A stretch of DNA of 64,000 bases from Antedon mediterranea (lineage: Eukaryota > Echinodermata > Crinoidea > Comatulida > Antedonidae), in assembly GCF_964355755.1 (NCBI RefSeq), contig NC_092675.1, positions 14,643,312 to 14,707,311 of the forward strand, written 5' to 3'. A program made the position numbers and the translations under genes. Shown here one piece after another: positions 8,747-20,259 of this stretch. The stretch's first letter is position 1. Each line of letters begins with the position of its first letter. Under the pieces are notes generated by a model that worked only from the letters and a program-made list of their open reading frames with translations, did not search any database and was not told where the DNA came from.

Positions 8747-9891
8747 ATGAGCAAACCATATGATGAAGTTCGTCTTTTATTTGATCAGTATCTATCAGGA
8801 TCTTTAAAAGAATCTACACGAGATAAGAGAACACAGAAAACAACTACCATTCACTACCATGTCAATGACAACACTAAGATTAAGAACATTAAGACGTTTT
8901 TATCGCACATAGAGACCAAAGCTGAACTTACAAAATACCTGTCAGAGAAGATACTTAATCACTTGAAGAACAACACGAAGAAGGTCCTAGTAACACATCA
9001 CACATCCATGATGGCAAACTGCAATCTCTCAGAAATTATCATGATGCCAGAGATGATACACGGACAACACACATTGGAAGAAGGGGACCAACTGGTCTTA
9101 TTGAATGTCTTTGATTGTATGAACAAAGACCCAAGTGCCAATGTTGACATATTTTCTGTAGATACTGATGTCTTTATCCTTTTAACAGGAAGCTATCCTC
9201 TACTTCCTCCAATGACCACATTTTTGTAGGAAAAGAGGGGAAAAAATACCTATATGGGAATGCTATTACCGACTTGGAAAACAAATATCAGCAGCACTGA
9301 TTGGATGGTACACATTTAAAGGTACAGATAACACATGTACATTTGCTGGAAAAGGAGTGTCCGCCCATTTCAAAGCACTTATGAAATTTGATGATGAAAT
9401 ACTAGATGCATTTGCTGTATATGGACTGACCTCTGAAATACCAAATTGGATTTTCAGGCAAATGGAAAGATATGTTTGCATATTATACAGTACTTCTAAG
9501 ATCAAGGCAGATTATGTCACAGACTTGAGATGGATGTTATTTGCACAGAAAGGCAAGGAAGGACAACAATTACCTCCAACCATGGGAACTCTTAGACCAC
9601 ACGTGGAAAGAGCATACTACATGTCTATTGTATGGAATTCATCATGCAAGCCAATTCCATCTATTCCACCAGCAACTGACTAACTCCTGGCAACTAGAAG
9701 ATGGTCACTTGAAGCCGTTATTTTGCAACAATCCACCAGCACCAGAAGCTCTTCTAGAAATTCGTCGATGTACCTGCAATGGTTCATGCTCAACAAATCG
9801 CTGTAGTTTTAATAAGAAAAGCAACTTGCTTTGTACTGATGCATATATGAGTGTGATGATGGATGTGAGAATACAAAGGACTCGAATGTAG
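8747..9891 (+). pseudogene. PIN/FEN-like nuclease with C-terminal CXC motif (broken)
   Basis: Three plus-strand frames together follow a protein family common in invertebrate genomes. Block 1 (8747-9229) has IFSVDTDVFILLTGSYP, a DxD-type site like PIN/FEN nucleases. Between 9229 and 9357 the frame shifts, then GTDNTCTFAGKG and LRWMLFAQKGKEGQQLPPT follow (to 9683), and a third frame to 9891 gives PPAPEALLEIRRCTCNGSCS, a Cys-rich CXC-like end. The N-terminal portion of the family seems missing. The family is known to me mainly as unnamed proteins; its place inside clear TIRs suggests it is a transposon gene. The nuclease role is inference from the acidic motif. Confidence 0.6.
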
Positions 9892-10089
9892 AGCTAGTAG
9901 ACGATATCGATGAACTTTATTGACTGGAGAGGGTAATCTGACTATCATCAATATTTGTGGTATGTATTTATTTATTATAACAGTTCCATTGGTGATTTGA
10001 AATATTGATTTTGCAGCAAGGGATATCATCAACAAAACCACAAGTACCGGTACAAGTTATAAACAATACTAGACAAATCTATAATCTCT

Positions 10090-10575
10090 CAGTTGTGGAT
10101 ATTACATGCATTAGGGCAAGAGGTCAGATATGGCATTTCTGTTTGCTTTAAAACAAAACATTTAATTACAGTAAATATAAAAAGGCATACTGCGAACAAT
10201 TTGAAACAAATTTCAAGTCTGTTTGACCATTAGTTACCGAGATATGATGATAGAAGGTCAAAGGTTAAATGGTCAGAAATGGCATTTCCAGTCATTTCTG
10301 GTCAAAATGTTCCATTAGAGTAAATAGAAATATGTACCTTACGAACATTTTAAGATTAAAACCAAGTCTCTACGATTAGTGGTTGCCGAGATATAAGTAC
10401 TTTTAAGTAGCATAAGCGGCCATTTTAAAAAAGCGCCCCCAACGAATTAAAAACACGTTTAGAATTTGGACAACAAGTTGGAAGTTGGAAGTTGTGATGT
10501 CCTTGATCACTTAAAAGTGAAAAATCAAACTTGGCTAAATAATATAGGAAGTAAAATGCAAATGCTGCCTGACTA
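10090..10575. repeat. Right terminal inverted repeat of the nested transposon
   Basis: Complement of 7794-8290, ending CAAATGCTGCCTGACTA. It contains a local direct duplication TTGGAAGTTGGAAG not present in the left arm. Confidence 0.8.
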
Positions 10576-10805
10576 TTTCTTTATTGTTTTCTTTTTTAGA
10601 ATTATATTGTTAAAGTTATTGTTTAGTTGTATCTTTAGATGATTACGTTATGAGAAATAAATGATTACATTCTCTATAGATTCATGTATTATCCTGTTGA
10701 ATTCTTCATAGATTATTTCACACATCATCTCCCTTCCTTTCCATTATGCTGATTTTTTTTTATTTTTTTTTTTAAATAATAATAATACATAAGTTAACTC
10801 CTTTC

Positions 10806-13800
10806 TTAAAGTCCTTGAATCGAGCCGACATAGTTATATTTCTTTTGGGCCGGGCTGGTGTGTTTGGTATTGTAACCTTGTCTTGTGTTCCAGTAGATGG
10901 TTGTTTGTTGTCTGTGGCCTTGTCTGTCCTGTCTGATTCTGTTCATGGTCGTTGTACTGTTTGGTTTCTCTGGTTGAACTGTTGGCGTTGTCTCCATAAC
11001 GTTTCTCTCCGACGGTATAGTTTTCCGTCTGTGGTGTCCACCAGGTAAGTTAAGAACGAGGTCCTACTTTTTTCTTGCATGTCGCGGTTCTCCACTCTAG
11101 GTTGTTGTTTTCTGGTCGGAGTCTAGCTGTCACCCGAATGAAAAGTTCTGGAAGTTCTGTAGCACTTTTGTCGTACTGCAGATTAGATTTTTGTTTTCTT
11201 CTCTTAATGTGTTCTGTAACTCCAGTAACTACCTGTGGTTGAAGAAGAATAAATGTTACTGGCAAGAGAGTGTTTGTTCTTCTAGACAAGAGTCGTTGGA
11301 CAGGGATGTGTCCGGCCTCATTTGTGTTTCTCCAGTCCAGAATAGCAATCTGTAAATCTGCTCCTTCTTTTGATGTTTTCTTCAGTATTTTCTTTGCAAT
11401 TTTCACTGCTGCCTCGGCTTTCCCATTTGCTTGGCTGTGGTAAGATGAACTGGTTACATGGTCGAATTCCCATTTCTTAGTGAATTCTTTAAAATCTCTG
11501 CTCACCCACTGCCTTCCATTGTCCGCGATCAGTTTCGATGGAATTCCTTGTAGGGCAAAATGTGTCTTTGTGCATTCTATGATGAGTTTAGATGTTAGAT
11601 CTTTTAATTCATCCAGGAACCACACGTCACTGTAGTGATCTACTGTTACAAGGTAATCTTTACTCATATACGTAAGTATGTCTTGAGAAATAATCTCCCA
11701 TGGTCTGGTTGGTATCGGGTATGACATCATTGGCTCTTTTTTCTGTTTGTCCTGGTATGTTTGACATATCTGACATTTGTCAACTACCTCTCTTATGTCT
11801 GCTGCCATCCCTGGCCAGAACAAGCTGTATTTAGCTCTACGGATCGATGCTTCTACACCTAGATGGCTTGAGTGAGTCTTTTGCAATAGGCTTTTCCTCA
11901 TATCGGTAGGTACCATGATTTTCTGTCCTTTAAATAGGACGCCATCTTGTGCTGTTATTTCTTCTCGATAATTGAAGTGTTCTCTGATGCTGATTGTTAC
12001 ATCTGCCCTTGTGTCTAGCCAGCCTTGCTTGACCATCTCCATTAGCATTTGGCTTTGGCTGTCCCTCGCTGTTGCTTGCTTAAGCAGGTACTGGGTTGGC
12101 CTACTAACGTTTATGTAATCAGCTGCATTGATCTGTTCTATTTCTTTGAATATGTTGTCTTCCTTTTCTTGTCCTGGTAAGAATGCTCTGCTTAACCAGT
12201 CTGCTATGTACATCTTACTGCCCTGTAAATACTGGTTGTCTAATTTGTATTTCTGCATCCGTTGTAATCTCTTCGATGCCTTAGATATAGGCTTCTTATG
12301 TATGGCTACCAAAGGTTTATGATCTGTATGTACAGTCACCAGTTCCCTGGCATAGATGTACTCGTCAAATCGTTCACATGCGAACAGGATACTCAGCAGT
12401 TCCTTTTCTACTTGAGCATAGTTCCTTTCTGCTCCAGTTAAGGCTCTGGATGCGAATGTGACCGGATGTCCGTTTTGTAGAAGTTTTGCTCCTAACCCAG
12501 ATTCTGAGGCATCAGACTGTATAGTTACTTAGTCTTCTTTGATGTTGTAGTATTTCAGGACTGGTGCTGTAGTCAACATCTGCTTTATCTTGTTGAATGC
12601 CTCTGTGTGGTGTTCCATCCAGTCAAAATGTGTATCCTTATCAGTAAGTCTCCGTAGTGGTTCTGCGACTTGTGATTCTTGGTAAGAATTTCGCAAGATG
12701 TGTTACACAGCCTATCAACCTCTGTACTACCTTCTTGTCCTCTGACACAGGTATTTCTTTGACTGCTTTGATTTTGAGTGGGTCTGCTTTTACTCCTTCT
12801 GAACTCAGTATGTGTCCGATGTATTTGACCTCTGTTTAGTTTCATTTTGTTCTTGTTTAGCTTCAGATTTGCTTCCTTTGCTCGTTCTAGAAAGATCGTC
12901 ATTTTGTTGTCATGGTCTATGAAAGCTTCGTCCATAGTTACTCCACAACCGTATATCAGAAAATCATCTGCCTCTACTTGCACTCCTTCTAATCATTCGA
13001 TTTGTTCATGCTGTCTTCTTTGACATTCTTCTGGAGCTGTATTGATATTAAATGAAAGTCTTAACCATTTGTACCGTCCAAATGGAGTAGCAAATGTTGT
13101 TAGGTCACTGCTTTCTCCATCTAGTTTCACCTGCCAGAACCCATCCTTGGCATCTAAAACAGAGAAGATCTTAGCATTCGTTAATTCCGGCAAGATCCCT
13201 TCCACTGTGGGAATAGGGTATTGTGGTCGTTTTAAAGCTATGTTCAAATCACGTGGTTCTAAGCAAATTCTCAGTTTGCCAGGTTTTCTAACAATCACCA
13301 TATTGCTTATCCATTTTGTAGGTTTGGTGAGTCTCTCGATCACTTTCTTCGCCTCTAATTCTTGAAGTTTCGTTTTTACTTTATCTTTTATTGTTACTTC
13401 AATTTTCCTGGCGGGATGCTTGGTTGTTGTGACATCTTTGTCGGTTTCGATGTGATAGTCTCCAGATAGCTTTCCAAGCCTCCAAATACCTCTTGGTATT
13501 TAGTTATTATTTTCTTTTCTAGCTCTTGGCTGTAATCTTTCTTCTGAACTTGATTGATGTGTTTTGCCACTTGTGTTAGCCCCATTTCTATTGATGTACA
13601 GCTAGACAGCAATGGTGCTTGTGTCGTGTTAAATATATACAGGTATTTCTGAATTCTGTTGACTGTGTCTGCAATTTATGGTACTTTCACCTTTTTACTG
13701 TGATCACTTCATCATTGTAAATTTTCAGTGATGTTGATGAATATCTCATATTAGGTGTATCTGTGCACTCCAGTGTCTGCAAATCTCGATATGACATCAC

Positions 13801-13990
13801 ATTGCATGATGCTCCTGTGTCTACCTGACATTTCACCTCTTTGACCTCTCCACTGGTGTTTTTCATACATCTGCAGGGATACCATTAATTTTCCTTTCCC
13901 ATCATTTATGGCTCCAACTGTTATAACATTGAAAGCTAAGTTATCTTCTACTCTGTTGACATTTGTTCTTGTTTGTTTTGTTTGGCACAT
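10806..13990 (-). pseudogene. pol: Gypsy pol: protease, reverse transcriptase, RNase H, integrase
   Basis: Reading leftwards, protease shows QVDTGASCNVMSYRDL near 13800. Reverse transcriptase occupies about 13640-12560 with FSVLDAKDGFWQ and the active-site VEADDFLIYG. RNase H begins near 12530 with QSDASESGLGAKLL after an in-frame stop (TAA near 12530). From 12339 to 11050 a long frame gives the RNase H end (VHTDHKPL, IADWLSR), the integrase zinc site (H-x-x-x-H then CQIC) and catalytic Asp, Asp and Glu in SQDILTY, LIADNGRQW and SQANGKAEAA. A different frame at 10806-10997 carries the tail. At least four frame changes break the gene. Domain order marks Ty3/Gypsy rather than Copia or BEL. Confidence 0.85.
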
Positions 13991-14712
13991 CTCTTTGAAA
14001 TGATTCTGCAATCCGCATTTTCCACTCTTCTTCCCATATGCCGGGCATTTCTCCTTGAATTCATGTTGTTTACCACAGTATCGGCAAGTACCCGACTTTC
14101 AGCTGTGACTGCTAGTCTTTGTGGTGGTGTTCTTGTATTGTTTCTTGTTTGTTTGGCCGCTTTCTTTGTACTCTTTTGTCTTTGAGAAATTCACTTCTTT
14201 TGTTTCGGTCCAAGCTACATCAGTTAGCTGTTGTGTCGTCGTTTCCCTGACTTTAAGCAATTCTGTTGCCCTTTCTAGGTTGCATTCTTTTTTGCGTAAT
14301 AACATTGCTCTAACATTTTTGTCCCAAGCACCTAAAACTAGCCGATCTCTAATCATTTCATCATTAAGAGCTCCAAATTTGCATGGTTCTGCCAACTGTT
14401 TCAATCTATGTACATATTGACTGATGTCTTCTTTTGGTTGTTGTTCAATGCCATGAAAAATAAACCTGTCTATAATACATTTCGAGTCGTTGTGAAGTGT
14501 GCTTTCAACTTGTTGATAAATTTAGCTTTGTCAAACGTTCTTTACATTCAGTACCCATGATGGATTTTAGTGTAGAAGCTTGAACAGTCTTATCTTTCTT
14601 ATCTAGGCCCGTTGCTATGAAATGGTCGTCCCAGTTCTGCTGGAATGTTTTCCACTGTTTCTCACTGTCACTTGCCTCCTTGACACTCGTTGGCGGTGGT
14701 GGAGGTATTTGG
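13990..14712 (-). pseudogene. gag: Gypsy gag with zinc knuckles
   Basis: A capsid-end block (14099-14404, LNDEMIRDRLVLG) is followed in another frame by a zinc-knuckle region near 13990-14095, CRYCGKQHEFKEKCPAYGKK and then CGLQNHFKEMC. In the second knuckle the first cysteine is replaced by serine (KKSGKCG). The upstream part of gag is cut at 14713 by a LINE fragment, and its remaining 5' end lies between 15116 and 15294. Confidence 0.7.
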
Positions 14713-15115
14713 TATTTTATTTATTTTATTTTATTCAATTTTCAGGCACAAAAATACATGACAACAAGACAGCGGTGCAGCACCCTGAGGATTGCCATGA
14801 GTGCAAAGCACTATCGAGATGGCTCTCCAATACTGCACTTGAACATATTATAAGTAAACAATAAAAATACAAAGATATAAACATTTAAAAATTGCGAGGC
14901 ATCAAATTGAACAATCATTAAAATTGAATCTAAAAATATATATATATAAATTATTATGTATAGATAAAAATGATTGTTTAAAGATAAAAAAATAAAAAGT
15001 TTAAAGTTGCCTGACATAAGACCGGAGAGCTGTCACAAATGTGTTAAAACTAAATAAAGAATGTTCTCTAATATAATTAGGAATCTCTTGCCATACACGG
15101 GGAAAATCAGTATGT
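14713..15115 (-). mobile_element. 5'-truncated LINE 3' end inside gag
   Basis: On the minus strand FPRVWQEIPNYIRE and FVTALRSYVRQL followed by a stop resemble the very C-terminus of CR1/L2/jockey-like LINE proteins. Downstream an A/T-rich tail of TAAAA-type repeats ends near 14715. The low coding content and abrupt 5' end show a typical truncated insertion. Confidence 0.55.
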
Positions 15116-15294
15116 TACCTTGACTAGTCTATACTGTGTATGTAACTAGCTAATTTACCGTACACTCTACCGACCATCAGCTAGTCTTTAGAACGCTAGG
15201 CCTAGCTGGAAAACCCTTTTTTCGTCAACGGTGTTGATCTGTGATCTTCTACGTCGTCGTAGATTGTTCTCTGTAATTTGATCAAAATGTCCAC

Positions 15295-15306
15295 CTTCTG
15301 ACACCA
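15295..15306 (-). promoter_or_regulatory. Primer-binding site
   Basis: TGGTGTCAGAAG follows the 5' LTR directly on the minus strand. It begins TGG, and it complements the 3' end pattern of leucine tRNAs (…CTGACACCA); the tRNA identity is inferred. Confidence 0.75.
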
Positions 15307-15452
15307 TGTTGTTACTTATTCAACAATAATAGACTCGGAGACAATCTAACTTTTAACTCAACGGCGGTCTGCATCGCAACCTGTTTATTTTCTAAACGCA
15401 ATAGCGCCCCTGGCGACGGGATCTCATCAGATATATACTACATCGTATAACA
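15307..15452 (-). repeat. 5' LTR of the Gypsy element
   Basis: 146 bp, TG...CA, nearly identical to 7637-7784, with few substitutions such as the C/T changes near the TCTAAACG word. Confidence 0.9.
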
Positions 15453-15830
15453 GTACGCACCAATCGTCATGCAGTACACACCAAACATCATGCAGTACAC
15501 ACCAATCGTCATGCAGATTCCAAGATTTCTTTAATCAAATAGTTTTGCCAGCCATTTTAGTCATAAAGCACGTGTGGTGTAGTAGTAGACAGCGTGATTT
15601 GCTGTAGTACAAAGTTTGAATAGCCTAGTTTTACAGCCGTCTCATAAACGTCACGTGATATTCGATTTTGTCGATAGGTGGCGGTATAAATTACGCAATA
15701 TTTGACTGCATGACGATTGCTGTGTACTGAATGACGATTGGTGTGTACTGCATGACCATTGGTGTGCACTGCATGACCATTGGTGGTGTGTACTGCATGA
15801 TGATTGGCGTGTACTGCATGATAAATGTGA
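15453..15830. repeat. Inverted arrays of a 21-bp satellite
   Basis: Units GTACACACCAATCGTCATGCA run in one orientation at 15453-15515 and in the opposite one at 15705-15830 (GTGTACTGCATGACGATTGG). The outer words GCACATTTATCATGCAG (7587) and CTGCATGATAAATGTGAAC (15814) mirror each other, so the arrays were probably subterminal repeats of one foldback element before the Gypsy insertion. Confidence 0.65.
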
Positions 15831-15892
15831 ACTGAAGGCAGAGGAGGCGTTCCATACTTTGATAACACCAACTTAACCTGCCACCAAAGATA

Positions 15893-16195
15893 GCCGAAGG
15901 CTAGATCGCAAAGAATAGTGTTATCGCAGTTCAAAAAGTGATTCTCCATGGAGAGGGAAACAACAAGATGGCGGCTGCAATCGACCAATCAGATATGCCC
16001 TACGCAGTACGCACTGATAGACGCCTGTGTTGAGCCCAAAGATTTTATATAACCGAAGTCTAGATCGCAAAGTATATATGTTATAGCAGTTCAAAAGTGA
16101 TTCTCCATGGAGAGGGAACCAACAAGATGGCGGCTGCAATCGACCAATCAGATATGCCCTACGCAGTACGCACTACTACGTCTGTGTTGAGCCTA
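15893..16195. repeat. ~150-bp tandem duplication with CCAAT and ATGGCGGC words
   Basis: Two adjacent copies share GCAGTTCAAAAGTGATTCTC, AAGATGGCGGCTGCAATC, GACCAATCAGATATGCCC and TACGCAGTACGCACT. CCAAT and the YY1-like AAGATGGCGGC suggest a promoter-type sequence. No transcript is evident beside it. Confidence 0.7.
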
Positions 16196-16440
16196 TCTGC
16201 GTAAGAACGATAGGCAACCCAGCGCGTTAAGCGTATAAACGCGAACGCATTCTATATGATCCTCGTATACAAAAAATGCTAGATTACCAAGAAATTATTC
16301 ATTCCATTGCGATTAACCATATTTTTATAAAAACTTCACTGAGTTTTGACAAGAATATATGTGTTGTAATTTATGTGGTCCTAATGTATTAGGTTATTAT
16401 TTTTTATATTAAATAATGTTTTTGAACACATTTACGTCCG

Positions 16441-16560
16441 CCATCTTTTTGGTTCCCCCGCCTGCGATTTTTTTTTCCCGTACGAGAGTTCTTCCATCGG
16501 TTCGTTTCGGACTCACTCGACTCTTCGGTAAGCATTCGATGCTCACTGATGCGTGACAAC
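16441..16560 (-). repeat. Paralogous empty site of the 35-47 kb palindrome insertion
   Basis: Read on the minus strand this block (GTCACGCATCAGTGAG, GAGTCCGAAACGAACCGATG, then AACTCTCGTACGGG and an A-run) matches the left flank at 35235-35310 joined to the right flank at 47363-47395. It contains ACTCTC once, where the big element has it on both sides. Confidence 0.8.
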
Positions 16561-17381
16561 AACCACAAGACAAAACGTGAGCAGCTTTTTTGCACGAGTG
16601 ACAGATTTATACATACTATACTACAGTATATACTCACTGTGTAAATATAATAATAAATATTAATAGTAGTACTGAACCTCATAGTTGTAATAATAGGCCT
16701 AGAATTGTAATAATATAATACTGTATAGGCAGCCACAAACCAATGTACCATCAGATTCACAAACAGTAAACACACACACACAGCAGCAGCATTTATTTTG
16801 TTAGTCGTTAGCAAGGCACCATAGCCCTTCGTGACGTGTTCGTGTACTTCAAAATTTAGTACATTTCCATCTACAGTACTACTTTTTTTTTTAATAATAG
16901 GTTAGAAATTATATGTAAACAATTGAAAAAAAATGTATACATTACATAGGCCTAGTAACATGTATTCTTGTAAGTTGTAATGTATAAAAACACATGCTTG
17001 CTTATAAAGCGTTTAATATTTTGTTAATCTAATAATTATTGATATCTTGGCTGGTGGAAATTTTGAATTAAAATGAACAAATTTTGTTTAAAATAATTGC
17101 AGAAACCATTGGTATTGTTGACATTTTGTAAAATCAATTAAATCAAGAATATGTAATGCAGAAAACCGATCTTCATGATAAGATGATAGTATTACATAAG
17201 CTTCCTGGAAAATGTGTTATTATTAAATGTATTTGTAGTCGTGTCAGTACCGCAATTGAAGTTTTTACTTTGCATGTATTTTTTATGATTTTCCAAATTA
17301 CATATATACACATAATAAACAATAATATTAGTTGTAGGCCTATAATTGATTTAAAATACTGCATTGTTAATACATAGATAA
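16561..17381. other. AT-rich stretch without a recognised gene
   Basis: A (CA)n/CAG-rich patch occurs near 16765-16790. No coding motif is supported. Confidence 0.4.
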
Positions 17382-19881
17382 CTAGAAAGACACTCCGAGA
17401 GTGCATACCTCCGCCTACTGTAAAATTCTCCTACATAATATTTCTCCGGTAAAAAAGAAATATACATATATATATATATGTGTATGTCTTAATGCTGTTT
17501 GTGATTTAGACTAATTTTACTACAAGCATGTGTATGCGAGTTTGTGTAATGGTTATGTAACAAGCCTTTCAATTAAAAATAGCTTCAGTTGACTAACAAT
17601 AGAACAGCAACGCGAAAATCAAACAAGTGAATTTGAAAAGAAATAGGTTTTTTAAACTACTCGCATCAAAAAACGTGCACATTAAATCAAACTATGGTTT
17701 AAAAATTACAAATCACAACTTTTATCTCTTGCCTCTTGTCCAAAAATGAGGTTTTTAGACAAGTAGTTCTCGAGAAAATGCAATTTCAGTACATGTGTTA
17801 CTTTAAGACTGCTCGCCGGCTTTTAAAAATTGTCTCCTATCTTTTAACACTAGCCGGTCTGAAAATAATATCATTTTTTTTATTTGTGAAGTTATTAATA
17901 CACCAATTTTGTTGATTTTCAATAGGCATGGTCTGAAAGTATATACCTATCTACACCCAAAAATTCACTGTAGGCGCTATCGTGCTAACAAACAAACAAA
18001 CAAATGAAAGCACTCAAAAACTGAGTGAAGTACTTGGCAAAATATATCCACTGATTGGGAGCATGTTGAAAGATACATTATTTTGCTTTATGTATTAGCT
18101 TTACATGTTAAAATCCTGCTGGGGTTAATAATTTTGTTTAAATAATTTTTTAATACAAACAATCCCGGAACTGCAAAAAAATGACCTTTCTAAAATCAAG
18201 ATTGATCAGAATAATGGTCGAGGAGTGTCTTGAAGCTGTGCCGATTTGCGGCGCCCCTGCTAGTCGACTAATATGTTGATCCATGTCAAAGAATATGTTC
18301 ATGTTAAAAGAATACAGAGTGTGCTATTTAATATATCGATGGAAGATAAGCTTTTGTGACATGACCAATATATCAATTTTCCTTAAAATCAATAGGCATG
18401 TTCTGACAGTATGCACAGAATGAAATAATAAAATGACTAAAAAACTAACTAGAAAGCCACTCCGAGAGGGCATACCTCCGCCTACTGTAAAATTCTCCTA
18501 CATAAGATTTCTCCGGTAAAAATATATATATATATAAATTTGTGTGTGTCTTAATGCTGTTTGTGATTTAGGCTAATTTCATTACAAGCATGTGTATGCG
18601 AGTTTGGCGTAATGGTTATGTAACAAGCCTTTCAATTAAAAATAGCTTCAGTTGACTAACAATAGAACAGAAACGCAAAAATCAAACGAGTGAATTTGAA
18701 AAGCAATAGGTTTTTTAAACTACTCGCATCAAAAAACGTGCAAATTAAATCAAATTATGTTTTAAAATTACAAATCACAAATTATAACTCTTGCCTCTTG
18801 TTAAAAAATGAAGTTTTTTGGACAAGTAGTTCTTGAGAAAATGCAATTTCAGTTTACTTGTTACTTTAATACTGCTCGCCGGCTTTTGAAAAATTCTGTC
18901 CTATCTTTTAACACTAGCATGTCTAAAAAAGTATACTAAAAAGTGGTCCAGAATTGGGACCGTGGTCCCAAATGGTCCCAAAATTTAATGGAATGGTCCT
19001 TGACCACATATCTATCTGTCTATTCATTTTGGTAAAGATCTTGTAATTACTTTTTGAGTAATCCTGCTAACAAACAAATGAAAGCACTCAGAAACTGAGT
19101 GAAATACTTGGCAAAATATATCCACTGACTCGGAGCATGTTGAAAGATACATTTTTTTTGCTTTAGGTATTAGCTTTACATTGTTGAAATCCTGCTGGGG
19201 TTAATAATTTGTTTAAATAAGTTTTTGATACAAACAACTCCAGCATTGCAACAATGACCTTTCTAAAATCAAGATTGACCAGAATAATGATCGAGGAGTG
19301 TCTTGAAGCTGTACCGATTTGCCGCGCCTCTGCCTTAACCCATGTAGTAATATATCAATTTACCTGAAAATCAATAGGCATGTTCTGTAAGTATATACCT
19401 GATGAAATAAGGAAGAACACACGCTGGTGCTAACAAAACTACTTATCAACTTACAATAGTTTAATTTGAATAACAATAGAACAGCAACGCCAAAAACAAA
19501 CGGGTGAATTTGAAAAGAAATAGGTTTTTTTAAACTACTCGTATAAAAAAGCTGGTACACTGAATCAACTTTTGTTTTAAAATTAAAAAGCACAATTTAT
19601 AACTCTTGCCTCTTGTACAAAAATGATGTTTTTTGGACAAGTAGTTCTCGAGAAAATGCAATTTCAGTACACTTGTTACTTTAAGACTGCTCGCCGGCTT
19701 TTGAAAATTGTCTCCTATCTTTTAACACTAGCCGGTCTGAAAATAATATCATTTTTGTTATTTGTGAAGTTATTAATAAACCAATTTTGTTGATGTTCAA
19801 TAGGCATGGTCTGACAATATATACCTATCTACACCCAAAAATTCAGAACGATAACTTGAAAACTGTAGGCGCTATCGTGCT
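17382..19881 (-). mobile_element. Tandem non-autonomous Helitron-like units
   Basis: Two unit ends (17382 and 18449) read on the minus strand as a short stem-loop (CACTC-TCG-GAGTG at the first) followed by TCTTTCTAG or similar and then T; a hairpin just before CTRR|T is the 3' signature of Helitrons. A shared core (AACAATAGAACAG..., CTCTTGCCTCTTGT, CTGCTCGCCGGCTTTT) recurs at about 17594, 18655 and 19473, and again right of the LINE. Units are about 0.8-1.1 kb. No Rep/helicase gene is present. Superfamily assignment rests on the terminal signature only. Confidence 0.5.
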
Positions 19882-20259
19882 CAGTTCAGTTCAGTTCAGT
19901 TTTATTCGGTTCACTCAAAAATACAAAGACAAACATAACAGAAAAAAAAAGCACAAGATAACAATATTAAAAGAATGAACCGAGGAATAACCCAAGAAAG
20001 TTTAAATGAAAACTTATTTCCATTGGGGTCCTCAGACATAAAAATAACACTGATAATTGCACTTAAAGCGCCCTATGACTACTAAAAGGTAAACAAATTG
20101 TACAGTAAACATGATAAGGATTACACAGTATTTTGATAAAATGTGATTTTACATATTTAAAATTTAAAATGTAGTTAAAATATTGCAATGTTTAAACGTT
20201 TAATTGCTTCTAATACAATTGCCTAAAGTTAAAAATATATAAAACACTGTACAAAAATG

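Larger units (their letters stand above)
7794..10575 (+). mobile_element. DNA transposon with ~490-bp TIRs and a PIN-like/CXC gene
   Basis: The ends TAGTCAGGCAGCATTTG and its complement start terminal inverted repeats extending to about 8290 and from about 10090, roughly 80% alike by eye. The end bases can be read as TA|GTCAGG...CCTGAC|TA, so a TA duplication is likely, though TTT on both sides is an alternative. The only coding content is the broken gene at 8747-9891. It is nested inside the Gypsy element beside its polypurine tract. Confidence 0.75.
7631..15452 (-). mobile_element. Ty3/Gypsy LTR retrotransposon with nested insertions
   Basis: Two direct LTRs of about 146-148 bp bound an element that reads on the minus strand. 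A primer-binding site follows the 5' LTR, a purine tract precedes the 3' LTR, and gag-protease-RT-RNase H-integrase lie in Ty3/Gypsy order. Within it sit a DNA transposon (7794-10575) and a LINE 3' fragment (14713-15115). Without these the element would be about 4.6 kb. Several frameshifts and stops mean it cannot encode an intact polyprotein. Confidence 0.88.

Noticed and set aside
14622-14864. Plus-strand frames overlapping the gag region
   Set aside because: They run antisense to gag and across the LINE tail, with low-complexity composition; no family match.
15557-15988. 143-residue minus-strand frame with HAVHTN repeats
   Set aside because: The repeats are translated 21-bp satellite units.
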